Source: Candidatus Rifleibacteriota bacterium (lineage in GTDB: Bacteria > Muiribacteriota > Ozemobacteria > Ozemobacterales > Ozemobacteraceae). From it: 64,000 nt of DNA. How positions within the stretch are numbered: the stretch's first letter is position 1; every line of letters starts with the position of its first letter. The DNA is taken from assembly GCA_015232575.1 (NCBI GenBank), contig JADFZL010000001.1:62001-126000 (forward strand), read 5' to 3'. Position numbers and translations under genes: made by a program. The notes below the pieces were generated by a model. That model did no database searches. It saw nothing but the letters and a program-made list of their open reading frames with translations, and was not told the DNA's origin. This document shows, piece by piece, positions 35,416 through 44,487 of this stretch.

Positions 35416-35873
35416 AATCAGATTTAAAGCAGCCATTGATTAAAGATGTAAAACTTTTTCCATTAAATATCATTCCGGATCCCAGAGGTGATATTCTTCA
35501 CATGGTAAAGCCTGATTCACCTTTCTTTAAGAAATTTGGAGAAGTTTATTTCTCAAAAGTTAATCCTAAAGCAATAAAAGCTTGGAAAATTCATCTAGAA
35601 GCAACTCAAAATATTGCTGTTCCTTATGGGAAAATAAAAATAGTGCTTTGTCGATTAGAAGAAAAATCAAAAACAATAGAATTATTTGAACTTGGTGCGC
35701 CAGACAAATATCATCTTCTGGTAATTCCACCCGGCATCTGGTATGGTTTTCAGTGCATCTCTGACTATCAGGCACTGATTGCAAATTGCTCAGATTTGCC
35801 GCATAACCCGCTGGAAATGGAAAGAAAGCAAATTGCTGACACAGAAATTAATTTCTCGGATTGGTTGCTGTGA
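35403..35873 (+). CDS. RmlC-like sugar 3,5-epimerase (cupin)
   Basis: A small cupin of the dTDP-4-dehydrorhamnose 3,5-epimerase family. LFPLNIIPDPRGDILHMVK opens the jelly roll; KAWKIHLEATQNIAVPYGKIKIVL holds the catalytic histidine (H63) and the sugar-binding arginine/lysine positions, with a replacement in places. VIPPGIWYGFQ is the lid loop. At 156 aa it is slightly shorter than RmlC. It overlaps rfbG and very probably epimerises the CDP-4-keto sugar made there. GTG overlap (four bases) with the following glycosyltransferase. Confidence 0.82.
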   Translation: MDPIKSDLKQPLIKDVKLFPLNIIPDPRGDILHMVKPDSPFFKKFGEVYFSKVNPKAIKAWKIHLEATQNIAVPYGKIKIVLCRLEEKSKTIELFELGAPDKYHLLVIPPGIWYGFQCISDYQALIANCSDLPHNPLEMERKQIADTEINFSDWLL

Positions 35874-36808
35874 CAAACACACCACTGATTTCCGTAATCA
35901 TCAATTGTTTCAACGGTGAAAAATATCTCATAGAAACAATAGAAAGTGTAATCAATCAAACCTACCAGAATTGGGAAATTATTTTTTGGGATAACAGATC
36001 TAATGACTCAAGTGCAAAAATATTTAATAGTTTTTCTGATTGTAGATTGCATTATTTTCTCGCTTTTTCCCACACAAATCTTGGAATGGCAAGAAATTTT
36101 GCCATTCAAAAAGCCCATGGGGAATGGATTGCCTTTCTTGATTGCGACGATCTATGGTATAAAGACAAACTTGAAAATCAGGTTGAAATAATTCAAAAAG
36201 CACTGTTGGAGAAAATAAATATTGGATTAGTCTATGGTGGTACAGAGTGTATTGATGCTTTTGGCAAAATCATTTCGAGCAACTGGCAGTCATCACAATC
36301 CTTCCCTCTAATGGAAGGAAATCTTTTCAAAGAATTACTTAAAAGAGGGAATTTTATTCCACTAGTTTCTGCACTTTTTTATAAACCTGCTATATCAAAT
36401 GTTTCTTGCCACCTGCAAAACTTTCATCACGCAGAGGACTATTTTATAGTATGTGCGACAGCAAAAATTTTCGAGGTTCGTGCTTTGCAAAAATATTGCT
36501 GTAAATATCGTTTACATGGGCAAAATGCAAGTTTAACAACCGAATCATTTATTAAACTTGACGAGGAATTGAGATGCATTGAATTTTGGACAAAAAATTC
36601 TATCCTTTCAAAAGCCGCCTTCTTGAAAAAGAAACAAAGAATGCTGATTTCCAAAATTTCGCTACTGGAAATATTAAAGGGTGAGTATTTTTCTGGCATA
36701 AGCTTATTCAAGAAGAAAGGCTATATTTTCGAATTGCTGCGCTCTATTAAAGATCACCTGCTTCTCTCAATCAGAACAAAGAACAATTCCAAAAAAATAA
36801 ATTTTTGA
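35870..36808 (+). CDS. GT2-family glycosyltransferase
   Basis: A GT-A inverting glycosyltransferase. PLISVIINCFNGEKYLIETI is the UDP/NDP-binding strand, ESVINQTYQNWEIIFWDNRSND the next segment, and WIAFLDCDDLW holds the DxD metal motif. The C-terminus has RLHGQNASLT and ends in a basic tail. The GTG at 35870 forms a four-base overlap with the epimerase stop and is the best start; a TTG nine bases upstream is also open. It transfers a sugar made by this pathway to the growing glycan. Confidence 0.82.
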   Translation: MTNTPLISVIINCFNGEKYLIETIESVINQTYQNWEIIFWDNRSNDSSAKIFNSFSDCRLHYFLAFSHTNLGMARNFAIQKAHGEWIAFLDCDDLWYKDKLENQVEIIQKALLEKINIGLVYGGTECIDAFGKIISSNWQSSQSFPLMEGNLFKELLKRGNFIPLVSALFYKPAISNVSCHLQNFHHAEDYFIVCATAKIFEVRALQKYCCKYRLHGQNASLTTESFIKLDEELRCIEFWTKNSILSKAAFLKKKQRMLISKISLLEILKGEYFSGISLFKKKGYIFELLRSIKDHLLLSIRTKNNSKKINF

Positions 36809-36835
36809 AAATGATATAATCCCCCCCCTGATTAA

Positions 36836-37936
36836 TTAATTACGATTCAAGATATTTAAATAAAATTGTTCCAATCGCTTACCACAGTTTTCAATAGAAT
36901 AACAGCGCTCAACCTGCCTGAAAATTTCAGAATAATTAAGGATTAGTCTTTTTTCGATAACATTCAAAATTATTCTGGAAAGTTGTTTAATGTCATTAAC
37001 CTTAACAGAAAAGATATCATTTCCTGGCTGGAAGATTCCTTTATACCATGGAAGTTCGGATACAATGACAGGAGTTTTGCATGCCATTGCTTCAATGACT
37101 GAGCTGGGTAGAGAATCTGAAGATGGCACAGATACAACCACACTGGAATCTGCATAAACATAAGAAAGTTCTTTCTGTGATAGATGAGGAATAAATATTA
37201 TTTTATCATTTAAGCCAAACTTTTTTACCAGTGATATTGCTTCCTGGTAATTCTCCGAGGCATAACCTGCAAAGATTCCAATAAAATCTTTTCCTTTTTC
37301 TGACAATATTGCCAATGAATGAATAATGTCGGAAAAGTTATAAAGTGGCTTTAAACTGCGGGGACTGAATATCAATGGAACCTGATCTGAAATGTTATAT
37401 TTTTTTCTGAATACTCCCTTTTCCACTTTGTCGTTAAAAATGTCTGTATTTATGCCCAAAGGAATAACAAGATTATCAGTTCTTCTTGCGCCGCATCTGT
37501 AGCTTGCTTTCCGCGAAATTTCGGAATCCTGAATTACTCCATCTGCATATCTGAATACTGGAAAATAATACAATTTTGCCATCCAGTGTTTTTTCGGAGT
37601 CAAAAGCACATCTGACCCATTATTTTCGATCACTACCTTTTTTGAATGCACAAAAAACGAAATATAACCAAAATAAGTCCCAAATATATGAACAATATCC
37701 GGTTGTATGTCTCTGGTAATTTTCCGAATCTGCATACCAACTTCCGGATCAAAGAAAAAAGGGAAATTATATCGTTTTTGAATTTCAATGTACTTCAGGC
37801 TTTTATTTTCTATGATTCCATTCTGAATATGCGGCGGAATGCCAATAAAATGAACTTCATGATTTTTTGAAAGAAAATACTCTGCCCTTATCTGTGGAAA
37901 AAGATCTTTGCCATGAGTAACATATACAATCCTCAC
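36836..37936 (-). CDS. GT4-family glycosyltransferase
   Basis: A GT-B fold transferase. The N-terminal half starts with MRIVYVTHGKDLFPQIR and includes VVIENNGSDVLLTP. The donor domain has PLIFSPRSLKPLYNFSDIIHS and SLPSSVIEAMACKTPVIVSE, the EX7E-type block. Length 366 aa. It overlaps the aminotransferase gene at 37933 by four bases on the minus strand, so these form one operon running away from the radical SAM gene. Confidence 0.82.
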   Translation of the reverse strand: MRIVYVTHGKDLFPQIRAEYFLSKNHEVHFIGIPPHIQNGIIENKSLKYIEIQKRYNFPFFFDPEVGMQIRKITRDIQPDIVHIFGTYFGYISFFVHSKKVVIENNGSDVLLTPKKHWMAKLYYFPVFRYADGVIQDSEISRKASYRCGARRTDNLVIPLGINTDIFNDKVEKGVFRKKYNISDQVPLIFSPRSLKPLYNFSDIIHSLAILSEKGKDFIGIFAGYASENYQEAISLVKKFGLNDKIIFIPHLSQKELSYVYADSSVVVSVPSSDSLPSSVIEAMACKTPVIVSELPWYKGIFQPGNDIFSVKVNDIKQLSRIILNVIEKRLILNYSEIFRQVERCYSIENCGKRLEQFYLNILNRN

Positions 37937-38961
37937 AGCAAAATGGACCTCAGCTCACCAATTGTTTTATCTGCATATTCCCATCCGTAGAATATTGGTG
38001 GACACTGATGATTCCCCCCGACCCAATCTGATTCTGGAAGGTCAATCTCCATACCTTCAATTCTGTGGCACTGATCTGATATATCATAAACTTTTCCGGT
38101 TTTACACTTGAGGTCCTGGCAAAAAGCAATGTACTTGTAATACCCTGATTTCATTCCTTCTGGAAAACGTACTCTGTCGTCAAAAATATTATCAAACTTT
38201 TCAGCAAGCAATCTTTTCCATTCAAGTATTTTCGGTAACCGCTCAAGTTGCACTATTCCAAATGCCGCCATCTGTTCGCTCATCCGGTAATTAAATCCGG
38301 TTTTTACAGGATATTCAACCTTTCCACGAACTACCTCTTTACCATAATTGCGAAACCTCTCAACCCATTTTAATAAATCACTATCTCTGCTTACAACCAT
38401 CCCACCTTCGCCCATAGGCATTGTTTTCGTTGCATAAAAGCTGTAGGCACCCGCAATTCCCCAACTTCCAGCCATCTTCGCGTGAAATTCCGCGCCATGG
38501 GCATGCGCACAGTCTTCGATCAGAAGAAGATTTCTTTGAGAACAAAAATCTTTAATAACGTCTATTTCAAACGCAATATGTCCACCGATATGTACAACAA
38601 TTACAGCTTTTGTTTTTGGAGTGACAAGTTTTTTCAGACTTTTCAGAGACAAACACAGGTCATTTCTGTTACAGTCAGCGTAAACCACTTTTGCGCCAGC
38701 CTGTTTTGCTGCAAGTGACGTCGCCCAAAATGTGTTGGCTGGAACAATTACTTCTTTTCCTTTTACATCAAGATATTCAAGAATGGCAAGAAGAGCAGCG
38801 CCGCCGTTTGAAATTGCTTTTGAAGATAAATTCGTATACTGAGAAAATTTTTCCTCGAATTTTCGTAATAATTTTCCATCAGATAAAACACCCGCTTGAA
38901 ATACTTCCTCAAGCAGAGCAAAATACTTTTTTTTGTATTCTTCTTCAAATGGAATAAGCAT
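37933..38961 (-). CDS. DegT/DnrJ/EryC1/StrS sugar aminotransferase
   Basis: A second PLP sugar aminotransferase in the island. Lysine K179 lies in SFYATKTMPMGEGG; the EDCAHAHGAE block gives the cofactor aspartate, and SNGGAALLAI the phosphate loop. The start is the ATG at 38961, preceded by AAAAGGGGAATAAA; a TTG 18 bases upstream is less likely. It overlaps the GT4 gene by four bases and follows the radical SAM gene closely (22 bases), so one transcript is likely. With a different sequence from the gene at 32934, it probably aminates another sugar. Confidence 0.85.
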   Translation of the reverse strand: MLIPFEEEYKKKYFALLEEVFQAGVLSDGKLLRKFEEKFSQYTNLSSKAISNGGAALLAILEYLDVKGKEVIVPANTFWATSLAAKQAGAKVVYADCNRNDLCLSLKSLKKLVTPKTKAVIVVHIGGHIAFEIDVIKDFCSQRNLLLIEDCAHAHGAEFHAKMAGSWGIAGAYSFYATKTMPMGEGGMVVSRDSDLLKWVERFRNYGKEVVRGKVEYPVKTGFNYRMSEQMAAFGIVQLERLPKILEWKRLLAEKFDNIFDDRVRFPEGMKSGYYKYIAFCQDLKCKTGKVYDISDQCHRIEGMEIDLPESDWVGGNHQCPPIFYGWEYADKTIGELRSILL

Positions 38962-38983
38962 TTTATTCCCCTTTTCCAAATTA

Positions 38984-40054
38984 CTAAATAAAGTTCCTTG
39001 TATGAATTTTGTTCAAATCGCAAAACGCCCTGTTAAAGGAAGTTATCCGACAAACATCACATCCGTGCTGGGACTCAGGCACCAAGAGCTTCTGTGAAGC
39101 AATTTTCCTTGCCTGCGAATTCCATATTTCCTCAAAGGAATTGTCTCTGATGTTTCCAAAAATCACCTTATCATGCCTGCGCTTTTCACACAGTACAACA
39201 TCTCCGTTCGCATGGATAATGCAAGACAATGAATGAGCAACACAAGGAAGGCTATCATTGCTTTTTATTAATCGTTCGTTAATATTTATCAACATCTGCA
39301 TTCTATTTTTATCATTGAAAGCTAGGGCAAGTTTCTTGATTTCAAGTAAGGCCTGGATTTTCGGAGTAATTTCTGCAGCTTCTTCAACCGGGCGCAAATA
39401 TGCATAGTCTATATAAATACTGTTCAGATATGTCATCAGATTTTCAAGATTAGACATATTTCTTGATGTCAGAACATAGCCGATTCCCAGATGAGTTGTT
39501 TCAGGCTTTCTTGTTCTGGAATAATTTTTTAAATTTTCCATCACAATATTATACTTGTCGACTCCCTTTTCTATCAGGTATTCCGATTCCGAAGCAGCAT
39601 CAACAGAAATTCTCACCCATTTGAAATGCACAATCAAACTTGAAAGGTTTATTGTACCATTGCTTATCAAACCCATATCTAAACCAATTTTACTTCCATA
39701 AAGGACTATTTCAGCAAAATCAGGATGGATAAGAGGTTCACCACCGCCTTCCAATGTTACCCCGACATCGTTTTTCCTGCAGTAATCGAACAATTTCTTA
39801 ATTTTTTCAACACTGCAATCGGATGCACGACTTCGGAGCAACTTATCAGTACACCAAGAACATCTCAAGTTGCATCGGTCAGTAAGATGCAGCTCAATGC
39901 TGACTGGTGGAAACTCATCAAAACTTTTTTCATGTTTGAGTAAGGAAAAAACACTCTGTACTTTTTCAGGATGAAGCAACAGCTTAAGCTTGCTGTATTC
40001 AAATTCGTTCCAATAATTTTCAGGTTTAAAGGTTTTAGAATTTATATTATCCAT
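38984..40054 (-). CDS. Radical SAM protein with SPASM/twitch-type C-terminus
   Basis: The radical SAM cluster motif is CNLRCSWC (C61, C65, C68). The barrel runs to about residue 280. The C-terminal part carries extra cysteines: CVAHSLSCIIHANGDVVLC and CDVCRITSFNRAFC, with FGNIRDNSFEEIWNS between them, which is the SPASM layout with auxiliary Fe-S clusters. Such enzymes modify peptides or sugars by radical chemistry (for example dehydrogenation of aminosugars). It is the first gene of the minus-strand trio with the aminotransferase and GT4. The product cannot be named. Confidence 0.8.
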   Translation of the reverse strand: MDNINSKTFKPENYWNEFEYSKLKLLLHPEKVQSVFSLLKHEKSFDEFPPVSIELHLTDRCNLRCSWCTDKLLRSRASDCSVEKIKKLFDYCRKNDVGVTLEGGGEPLIHPDFAEIVLYGSKIGLDMGLISNGTINLSSLIVHFKWVRISVDAASESEYLIEKGVDKYNIVMENLKNYSRTRKPETTHLGIGYVLTSRNMSNLENLMTYLNSIYIDYAYLRPVEEAAEITPKIQALLEIKKLALAFNDKNRMQMLININERLIKSNDSLPCVAHSLSCIIHANGDVVLCEKRRHDKVIFGNIRDNSFEEIWNSQARKIASQKLLVPESQHGCDVCRITSFNRAFCDLNKIHTRNFI

Positions 40055-40303
40055 TTTCTGCTTAGTAAAAAGAGAATTATACCACGGGGAGAATTATTTC
40101 ATTATCATAAGAAATCCAAAGAATAGCACAGAGAATAATCTAATACAAGACTGAATCCTGTGAAACATTTTCCCTTAAAAAAATATATTCAATAAAATAG
40201 AAAAATAGATTATTATATCTCCCATCTATTCAACGTTATCCTGTGTGCCAAAATTGCACAAATAACTTTGTTGAATGCGATGAGACTTTTATGGGAGGCA
40301 ATT

Positions 40304-41422
40304 GTGAATAATACGAGTGAATACCAGATATGCACAAGATGTGTAATGGATACTTCAGATCAAGAAATCTTTTTTGACAGAAAGGGAATATGTAATCATT
40401 GTCATGAATATGATTTTCGAATCAAGAGATACGTACCAGACAAAGAAAATGCAAAGAGTGCATTAAATAGTATTCTTGACAAAATTAAAAAGGATCAATC
40501 AAATAAAAAGTATGACTGCATTCTTGGACTAAGTGGTGGTGTCGACAGTTCTTTCTTAGCAGTTAAATTGAAAGAATTCGGATTGAGGCCTCTGGCTGTT
40601 CATCTGGATAATGGCTGGAACACAGAGATTTCAACAAAAAACGTTGAGAACGTCATCAAGAAATTAAATATTGATATATTTACACATGTTTTAGATTGGA
40701 ATGAGTTCAAAGATCTTCAAATGAGTTTTCTTAAAGCTTCGACCCCTGACATTGAAATTCCAACTGATCATGCGATAACTGCAGTTTTACTTAAAACTGC
40801 AGAAAGATTAAAAATTCCATATATTCTTACCGGTGGAAATGTTAAAACAGAATGTCACTTACCGAGGACGTGGTCAAGCGGTCATCATGATTGGAATTAC
40901 ATTAGAAGCGTGAACAGAATATTCGGCAAAACGGATTTAAAAAATTTTCCGCATTTTACCTTCTTTGGACTTTTGAAAAAACGATTTTCTCAGAATTGGA
41001 TAAATCTCCTTAATTATATTGACTATTCACCAAAGACAGCAAAAAAAGTTCTTCCAGAATACGGCTGGCAAAACTACGATGGAAAACATTACGAATCAGT
41101 CTTCACAAGATTCTATCAGGGATATATACTGCCTCAAAAATTTGGCTACGACAAAAGAAGATGTCATCTTTCAAGTCTCGTGTGTTCATCTGAAATAACA
41201 AGAGACATTGCCCTTGAAGAATTGAAAAAAAGCGGATACCCCGAAGAGTTATTGAGAGAAGACAAGCAAATCTTTTTGAAAAAATTTGAAATTACAGAAA
41301 ATGAGTTTGCCCAATTAATGAATCTTCCAATAAAAAGCATTATTGATTATAATTCTCAAGAAAAACTCTTTCGCATGTTTGGATTAAATAAGTTCTGGCA
41401 ATTAATAAGAAAGATTGTTTGA
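40304..41422 (+). CDS. N-acetyl sugar amidotransferase (PseA/WbpG-like)
   Basis: It belongs to the N-acetyl sugar amidotransferase family (TIGR03573), which builds acetamidino groups on nonulosonic or uronic sugars. The N-terminus has CTRCVMDTS and a CxxC in GICNHC, a zinc site. The PP-loop LSGGVDSSF sits at about 76-84 and binds ATP. TGGNVKTECHLPR and DYDKRR-type segments follow. The GTG at 40304 is the best start because GGGAGG lies six bases upstream; a TTG further up at 40268 has no such site. Known members work with HisF/HisH-like partners, which are absent here. It is divergent from the radical SAM gene. Confidence 0.8.
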   Translation: MNNTSEYQICTRCVMDTSDQEIFFDRKGICNHCHEYDFRIKRYVPDKENAKSALNSILDKIKKDQSNKKYDCILGLSGGVDSSFLAVKLKEFGLRPLAVHLDNGWNTEISTKNVENVIKKLNIDIFTHVLDWNEFKDLQMSFLKASTPDIEIPTDHAITAVLLKTAERLKIPYILTGGNVKTECHLPRTWSSGHHDWNYIRSVNRIFGKTDLKNFPHFTFFGLLKKRFSQNWINLLNYIDYSPKTAKKVLPEYGWQNYDGKHYESVFTRFYQGYILPQKFGYDKRRCHLSSLVCSSEITRDIALEELKKSGYPEELLREDKQIFLKKFEITENEFAQLMNLPIKSIIDYNSQEKLFRMFGLNKFWQLIRKIV

Positions 41423-41436
41423 TAACTAATTACCAT

Positions 41437-41469
41437 AAAAAGAGCGACTGTTTAAGCAGTCGCTCTTTT
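41437..41469. terminator. Bidirectional rho-independent terminator
   Basis: A near-perfect hairpin: AAAAGAGCGACTG, a six-base loop, then CAGTCGCTCTTTT. It has A-rich and T-rich flanks, so it can stop both the amidotransferase transcript (+) and the prepilin transcript (-), which converge here. Confidence 0.88.
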
Positions 41470-41541
41470 CAAAAGAGTAATTTTAATCTACTAATTTAAA
41501 TCAGCATCTTAAATATTTAAGATTTGAGTATTTAAATGAAA

Positions 41542-42363
41542 TTATGAAGCTGGAGAGGAGAAATCAAGCCAGCAACCGTTGTTGGAACCGGCACCTGGAG
41601 TACTTGAAGTTTCCAAACCGGGTCTTTCATCTGAATCGCTAGATGACATATCTCTCTGAGTCTGAGCCTTAATACCTGATACATAAAGACGATAAGTCAT
41701 ACCTGATGTTAACAGATTATCATGGCGATATCTATAAACGGTCGACGAAATCTTAAAAAGCGTACCCGGCAAATCATGTGTGCCCATGGTTGGACCTGTG
41801 TTAGCACTGCCCCCAGCCGCGCCTCGATTCAACCAGAAAATAGTACTCGCGGTGATAGTTGAATCATCAACTTTGCGGGAAAATTCGAACTCAATTTCGC
41901 GGAGGTTTAATGTGTTGACTCTCATCAGATAGAATGGTGGAAGGTAGGTAGTAATAATGTCATCACCTGTGGCACGTCTTGCTTTCAAATCTGCCAAACC
42001 CATGTCGGCTACGTGGTCAGGACCGTAGGAGAAAATAATTCCGTACGTTGGGTTGAAGGAAAAGTCGTTTCCGTAAGCATCGCGGGGGGTTTTCTGGGTC
42101 AAGTCGTTCTTTCTGAAGTCTTCGAGATATTTACCGATAAGTGGTCTCATATCGAAGGTAGAAATTGAAGACTGTTCAAGCTGTTCATACATCTGAACTG
42201 CTTTGCGCAAGTTCGACAAATCTGCGATAGTAGCAGTATACTTGGATTTTTCAATGTAATCCTGGTAAAAAGGCAAAGCTAAGGCAATAAGAACGGCGAT
42301 AATCGCAACAACGATCAGCAGCTCAAGCAACGTAAAACCAATTCTTCCAATAATTTTTTTCAT
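41542..42363 (-). CDS. Type IV prepilin / pseudopilin with long C-terminal domain
   Basis: A class III signal peptide: short basic leader ending in G9, then FTLLELLIVVAIIAVLIALA with the +5 glutamate (E14). This matches prepilin peptidase substrates of the type II secretion or type IV pilus kind. The N-terminal helix continues to about residue 65. The remaining 200 residues include an Ig-like beta stretch (LREIEFEFSRKVDDSTITAS is like the Big_5/SbsA group), which is unusual length for a GspG-like subunit. The start is the ATG at 42363 with GGGAGGA just upstream. It sits next to two glycan ligases, so it could be glycosylated. Confidence 0.82.
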   Translation of the reverse strand: MKKIIGRIGFTLLELLIVVAIIAVLIALALPFYQDYIEKSKYTATIADLSNLRKAVQMYEQLEQSSISTFDMRPLIGKYLEDFRKNDLTQKTPRDAYGNDFSFNPTYGIIFSYGPDHVADMGLADLKARRATGDDIITTYLPPFYLMRVNTLNLREIEFEFSRKVDDSTITASTIFWLNRGAAGGSANTGPTMGTHDLPGTLFKISSTVYRYRHDNLLTSGMTYRLYVSGIKAQTQRDMSSSDSDERPGLETSSTPGAGSNNGCWLDFSSPAS

Positions 42364-42462
42364 ATATTTCCTCCCTCGGAGATAATCAAAACATAACTTC
42401 CCTTTAATAATATATAACAACGTATCTCATATCGCAAGGAAAATAATTTCTATTTTCTGATT

Positions 42463-44418
42463 TTATAAAAATCTAATGATTTTAAAAAGCAGACCAAAGT
42501 TAAAATAGTCAATAAGAAACTCAAAAACCTTCGGATTAACCTCTATTTTGGGCATTATTCCGTTTATAATTCCTTGTATCTCTTTATTATCGCGGGCAAA
42601 TCGTGAAAATTCGAACAAATAATATGCCGAGGTCAAAATCTTATTCTGAAGAAAGTACGAAGCAGCAGAATAATAAAGAGCCTCCACGGCAATCCCTTCA
42701 TATTTACTCAATTCGAAAACCCTTGTACATTCAAAATCTTTTTTATTGATAAAAAAACATTTTATCAGCAAAGTTCTCAAATCACCTTTGTATCTGGCGT
42801 AGCGATCAGCAAGAAACAAGACTGACTCAGCCTTCTTATAGTGTTCCTTCGTCATTAAAAATGGAGTCGGTTTCTCATAATATGCTCCGATATAAACTGG
42901 ATGTACAGCACGGAAAAAAATTGTAACCAAAAGTACAGACAACATGGCGAAAGCAAGGATTCTTATGACAGAAACTCTGAATTGAGAACTCGGATCAGGT
43001 GAGGCAAGAAAATAATTCGGATCATAAATTCCAAGACATGCAATAATAAGAAAAAACATCATTGTACCAGGAATGTGAAAAGGAAATCCAAATTGTGCTG
43101 CGGTGATCAGACCGATAATTCCCCATAGGATTCCAGCTTTTTTTGGATTGCTTAAAGAAGTGTTTTTGAAAACCTCCGATATCCAAAAAAAAATCAGTAC
43201 AAAAGCAATGAATATTCCGATAGTACCAAACTCAACAAGAATCTGAAGAAGCTCGTTGTGAACCTGAAAAAATCTTGCAACAGAAAATATTTTATGAACT
43301 TTATCATTTGTTGATGAAAGAATTTTCTTTTCGGAGACAAGCTTGTAATTTCCTAGTCCACAACCTAGAACCGGGTTATCAAGCCAGATTTCGTAAGCGA
43401 TTTTCCAGTTCTTCAGACGTCCTTCAATATTCTGATCACTGGAGATTTCGCTTCCGTAAGAAAAATATGCAAAATATCCGATTGAAAATACAGTAATGAA
43501 AATTACTGATATCGCAATCATAAAAAAAGGCCGCTTTCTTTCTTCAATGGCTGTTCCGAAAGTTGCCGCAATTACTGAACCTGAAGAAATCAAACCAAGC
43601 CACGCCGCCCTGCATCGGATATAATAAAGAAAAATTATTGTCGGAACAAAGAAAAGAAACGAAAGTAATACATGCATAAACTTCCTTTTTGAAATCAGGA
43701 AAAGTACTATTACCGGAACAGTCAGCACTAGAAATTCTGCAAAGAAATTAGGATTATTAAAGTTGGCATAAACCCTTTCCTTTGAATTCGTGGCTGGAAT
43801 AAGCGACCAGAAAAATGAACATATCCTGTTGGAAAGGAAATTTTCATTCGGTTTAACGTGTTCCATAACCAGAGCGTGTGTTTTCAGGTCTGGAATTCCG
43901 TTGAATTGCATGGTACCAAGAATTAATTGAAAAAAAACAACAAAAGCAATCATAAAACAAGCTTTTCTGACATTCTTCGGCGAAAATGTCAGCCAGTCAA
44001 GGAAGCTTTGAGCTATGAGAAGAAAACAGAGAAACGATGCCAGATGTTTTCTTGCCGGAAGAGGGTTAAACGCAAAAAATGTGTTCAGGATAAGATATAG
44101 AAAAAGAATTATTGCAAATAGCCTGGTTTTTGAAGTTGCGGCAGATGAAAAAAGCCGTTTTCCAGTTATTATGTTATTTAATTGAACTGAAATTATGAAA
44201 AAGATTCCAAAAAGAATTGTATAGTACTCGTGACAAAGACGTGGCGCATCGTCTATATCTGCTTCGCGCATGATAAAAGGCACAAAAAGTGTCATAAAAA
44301 GAAGTAAGTCAATCAACAGAGCGAAGATATTTTTCATTATCTTTGTAATAGTGGACTTTCGAACATTTTCAGATTCGTAAAGGGTAAATTCTGTATTCAT
44401 GAGCTTTTCAGAGACCAT
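42463..44418 (-). CDS. Wzy/WaaL/PglL-type O-antigen ligase-like membrane protein
   Basis: About twelve hydrophobic spans in the N-terminal 450 residues. The Wzy_C signature is present as RLKNWKIAYEIWLDNPVLGC (about residue 315) followed by HNELLQILVEFGTIGIFI with the catalytic-type histidine. The last 130 residues are soluble. Members join O-antigen to lipid A core, polymerise repeats or move glycans onto pilin. Which of these applies is unclear. It is followed by the prepilin gene and preceded, in the same direction, by a second such protein at 44488. Confidence 0.8.
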   Translation of the reverse strand: MVSEKLMNTEFTLYESENVRKSTITKIMKNIFALLIDLLLFMTLFVPFIMREADIDDAPRLCHEYYTILFGIFFIISVQLNNIITGKRLFSSAATSKTRLFAIILFLYLILNTFFAFNPLPARKHLASFLCFLLIAQSFLDWLTFSPKNVRKACFMIAFVVFFQLILGTMQFNGIPDLKTHALVMEHVKPNENFLSNRICSFFWSLIPATNSKERVYANFNNPNFFAEFLVLTVPVIVLFLISKRKFMHVLLSFLFFVPTIIFLYYIRCRAAWLGLISSGSVIAATFGTAIEERKRPFFMIAISVIFITVFSIGYFAYFSYGSEISSDQNIEGRLKNWKIAYEIWLDNPVLGCGLGNYKLVSEKKILSSTNDKVHKIFSVARFFQVHNELLQILVEFGTIGIFIAFVLIFFWISEVFKNTSLSNPKKAGILWGIIGLITAAQFGFPFHIPGTMMFFLIIACLGIYDPNYFLASPDPSSQFRVSVIRILAFAMLSVLLVTIFFRAVHPVYIGAYYEKPTPFLMTKEHYKKAESVLFLADRYARYKGDLRTLLIKCFFINKKDFECTRVFELSKYEGIAVEALYYSAASYFLQNKILTSAYYLFEFSRFARDNKEIQGIINGIMPKIEVNPKVFEFLIDYFNFGLLFKIIRFL

Positions 44419-44487
44419 ATTATTTTATTGTACACCCCTCATAAAGTATCACTAATAAACACTTTTTCAAAAAAGTTTGAAAGTCCA

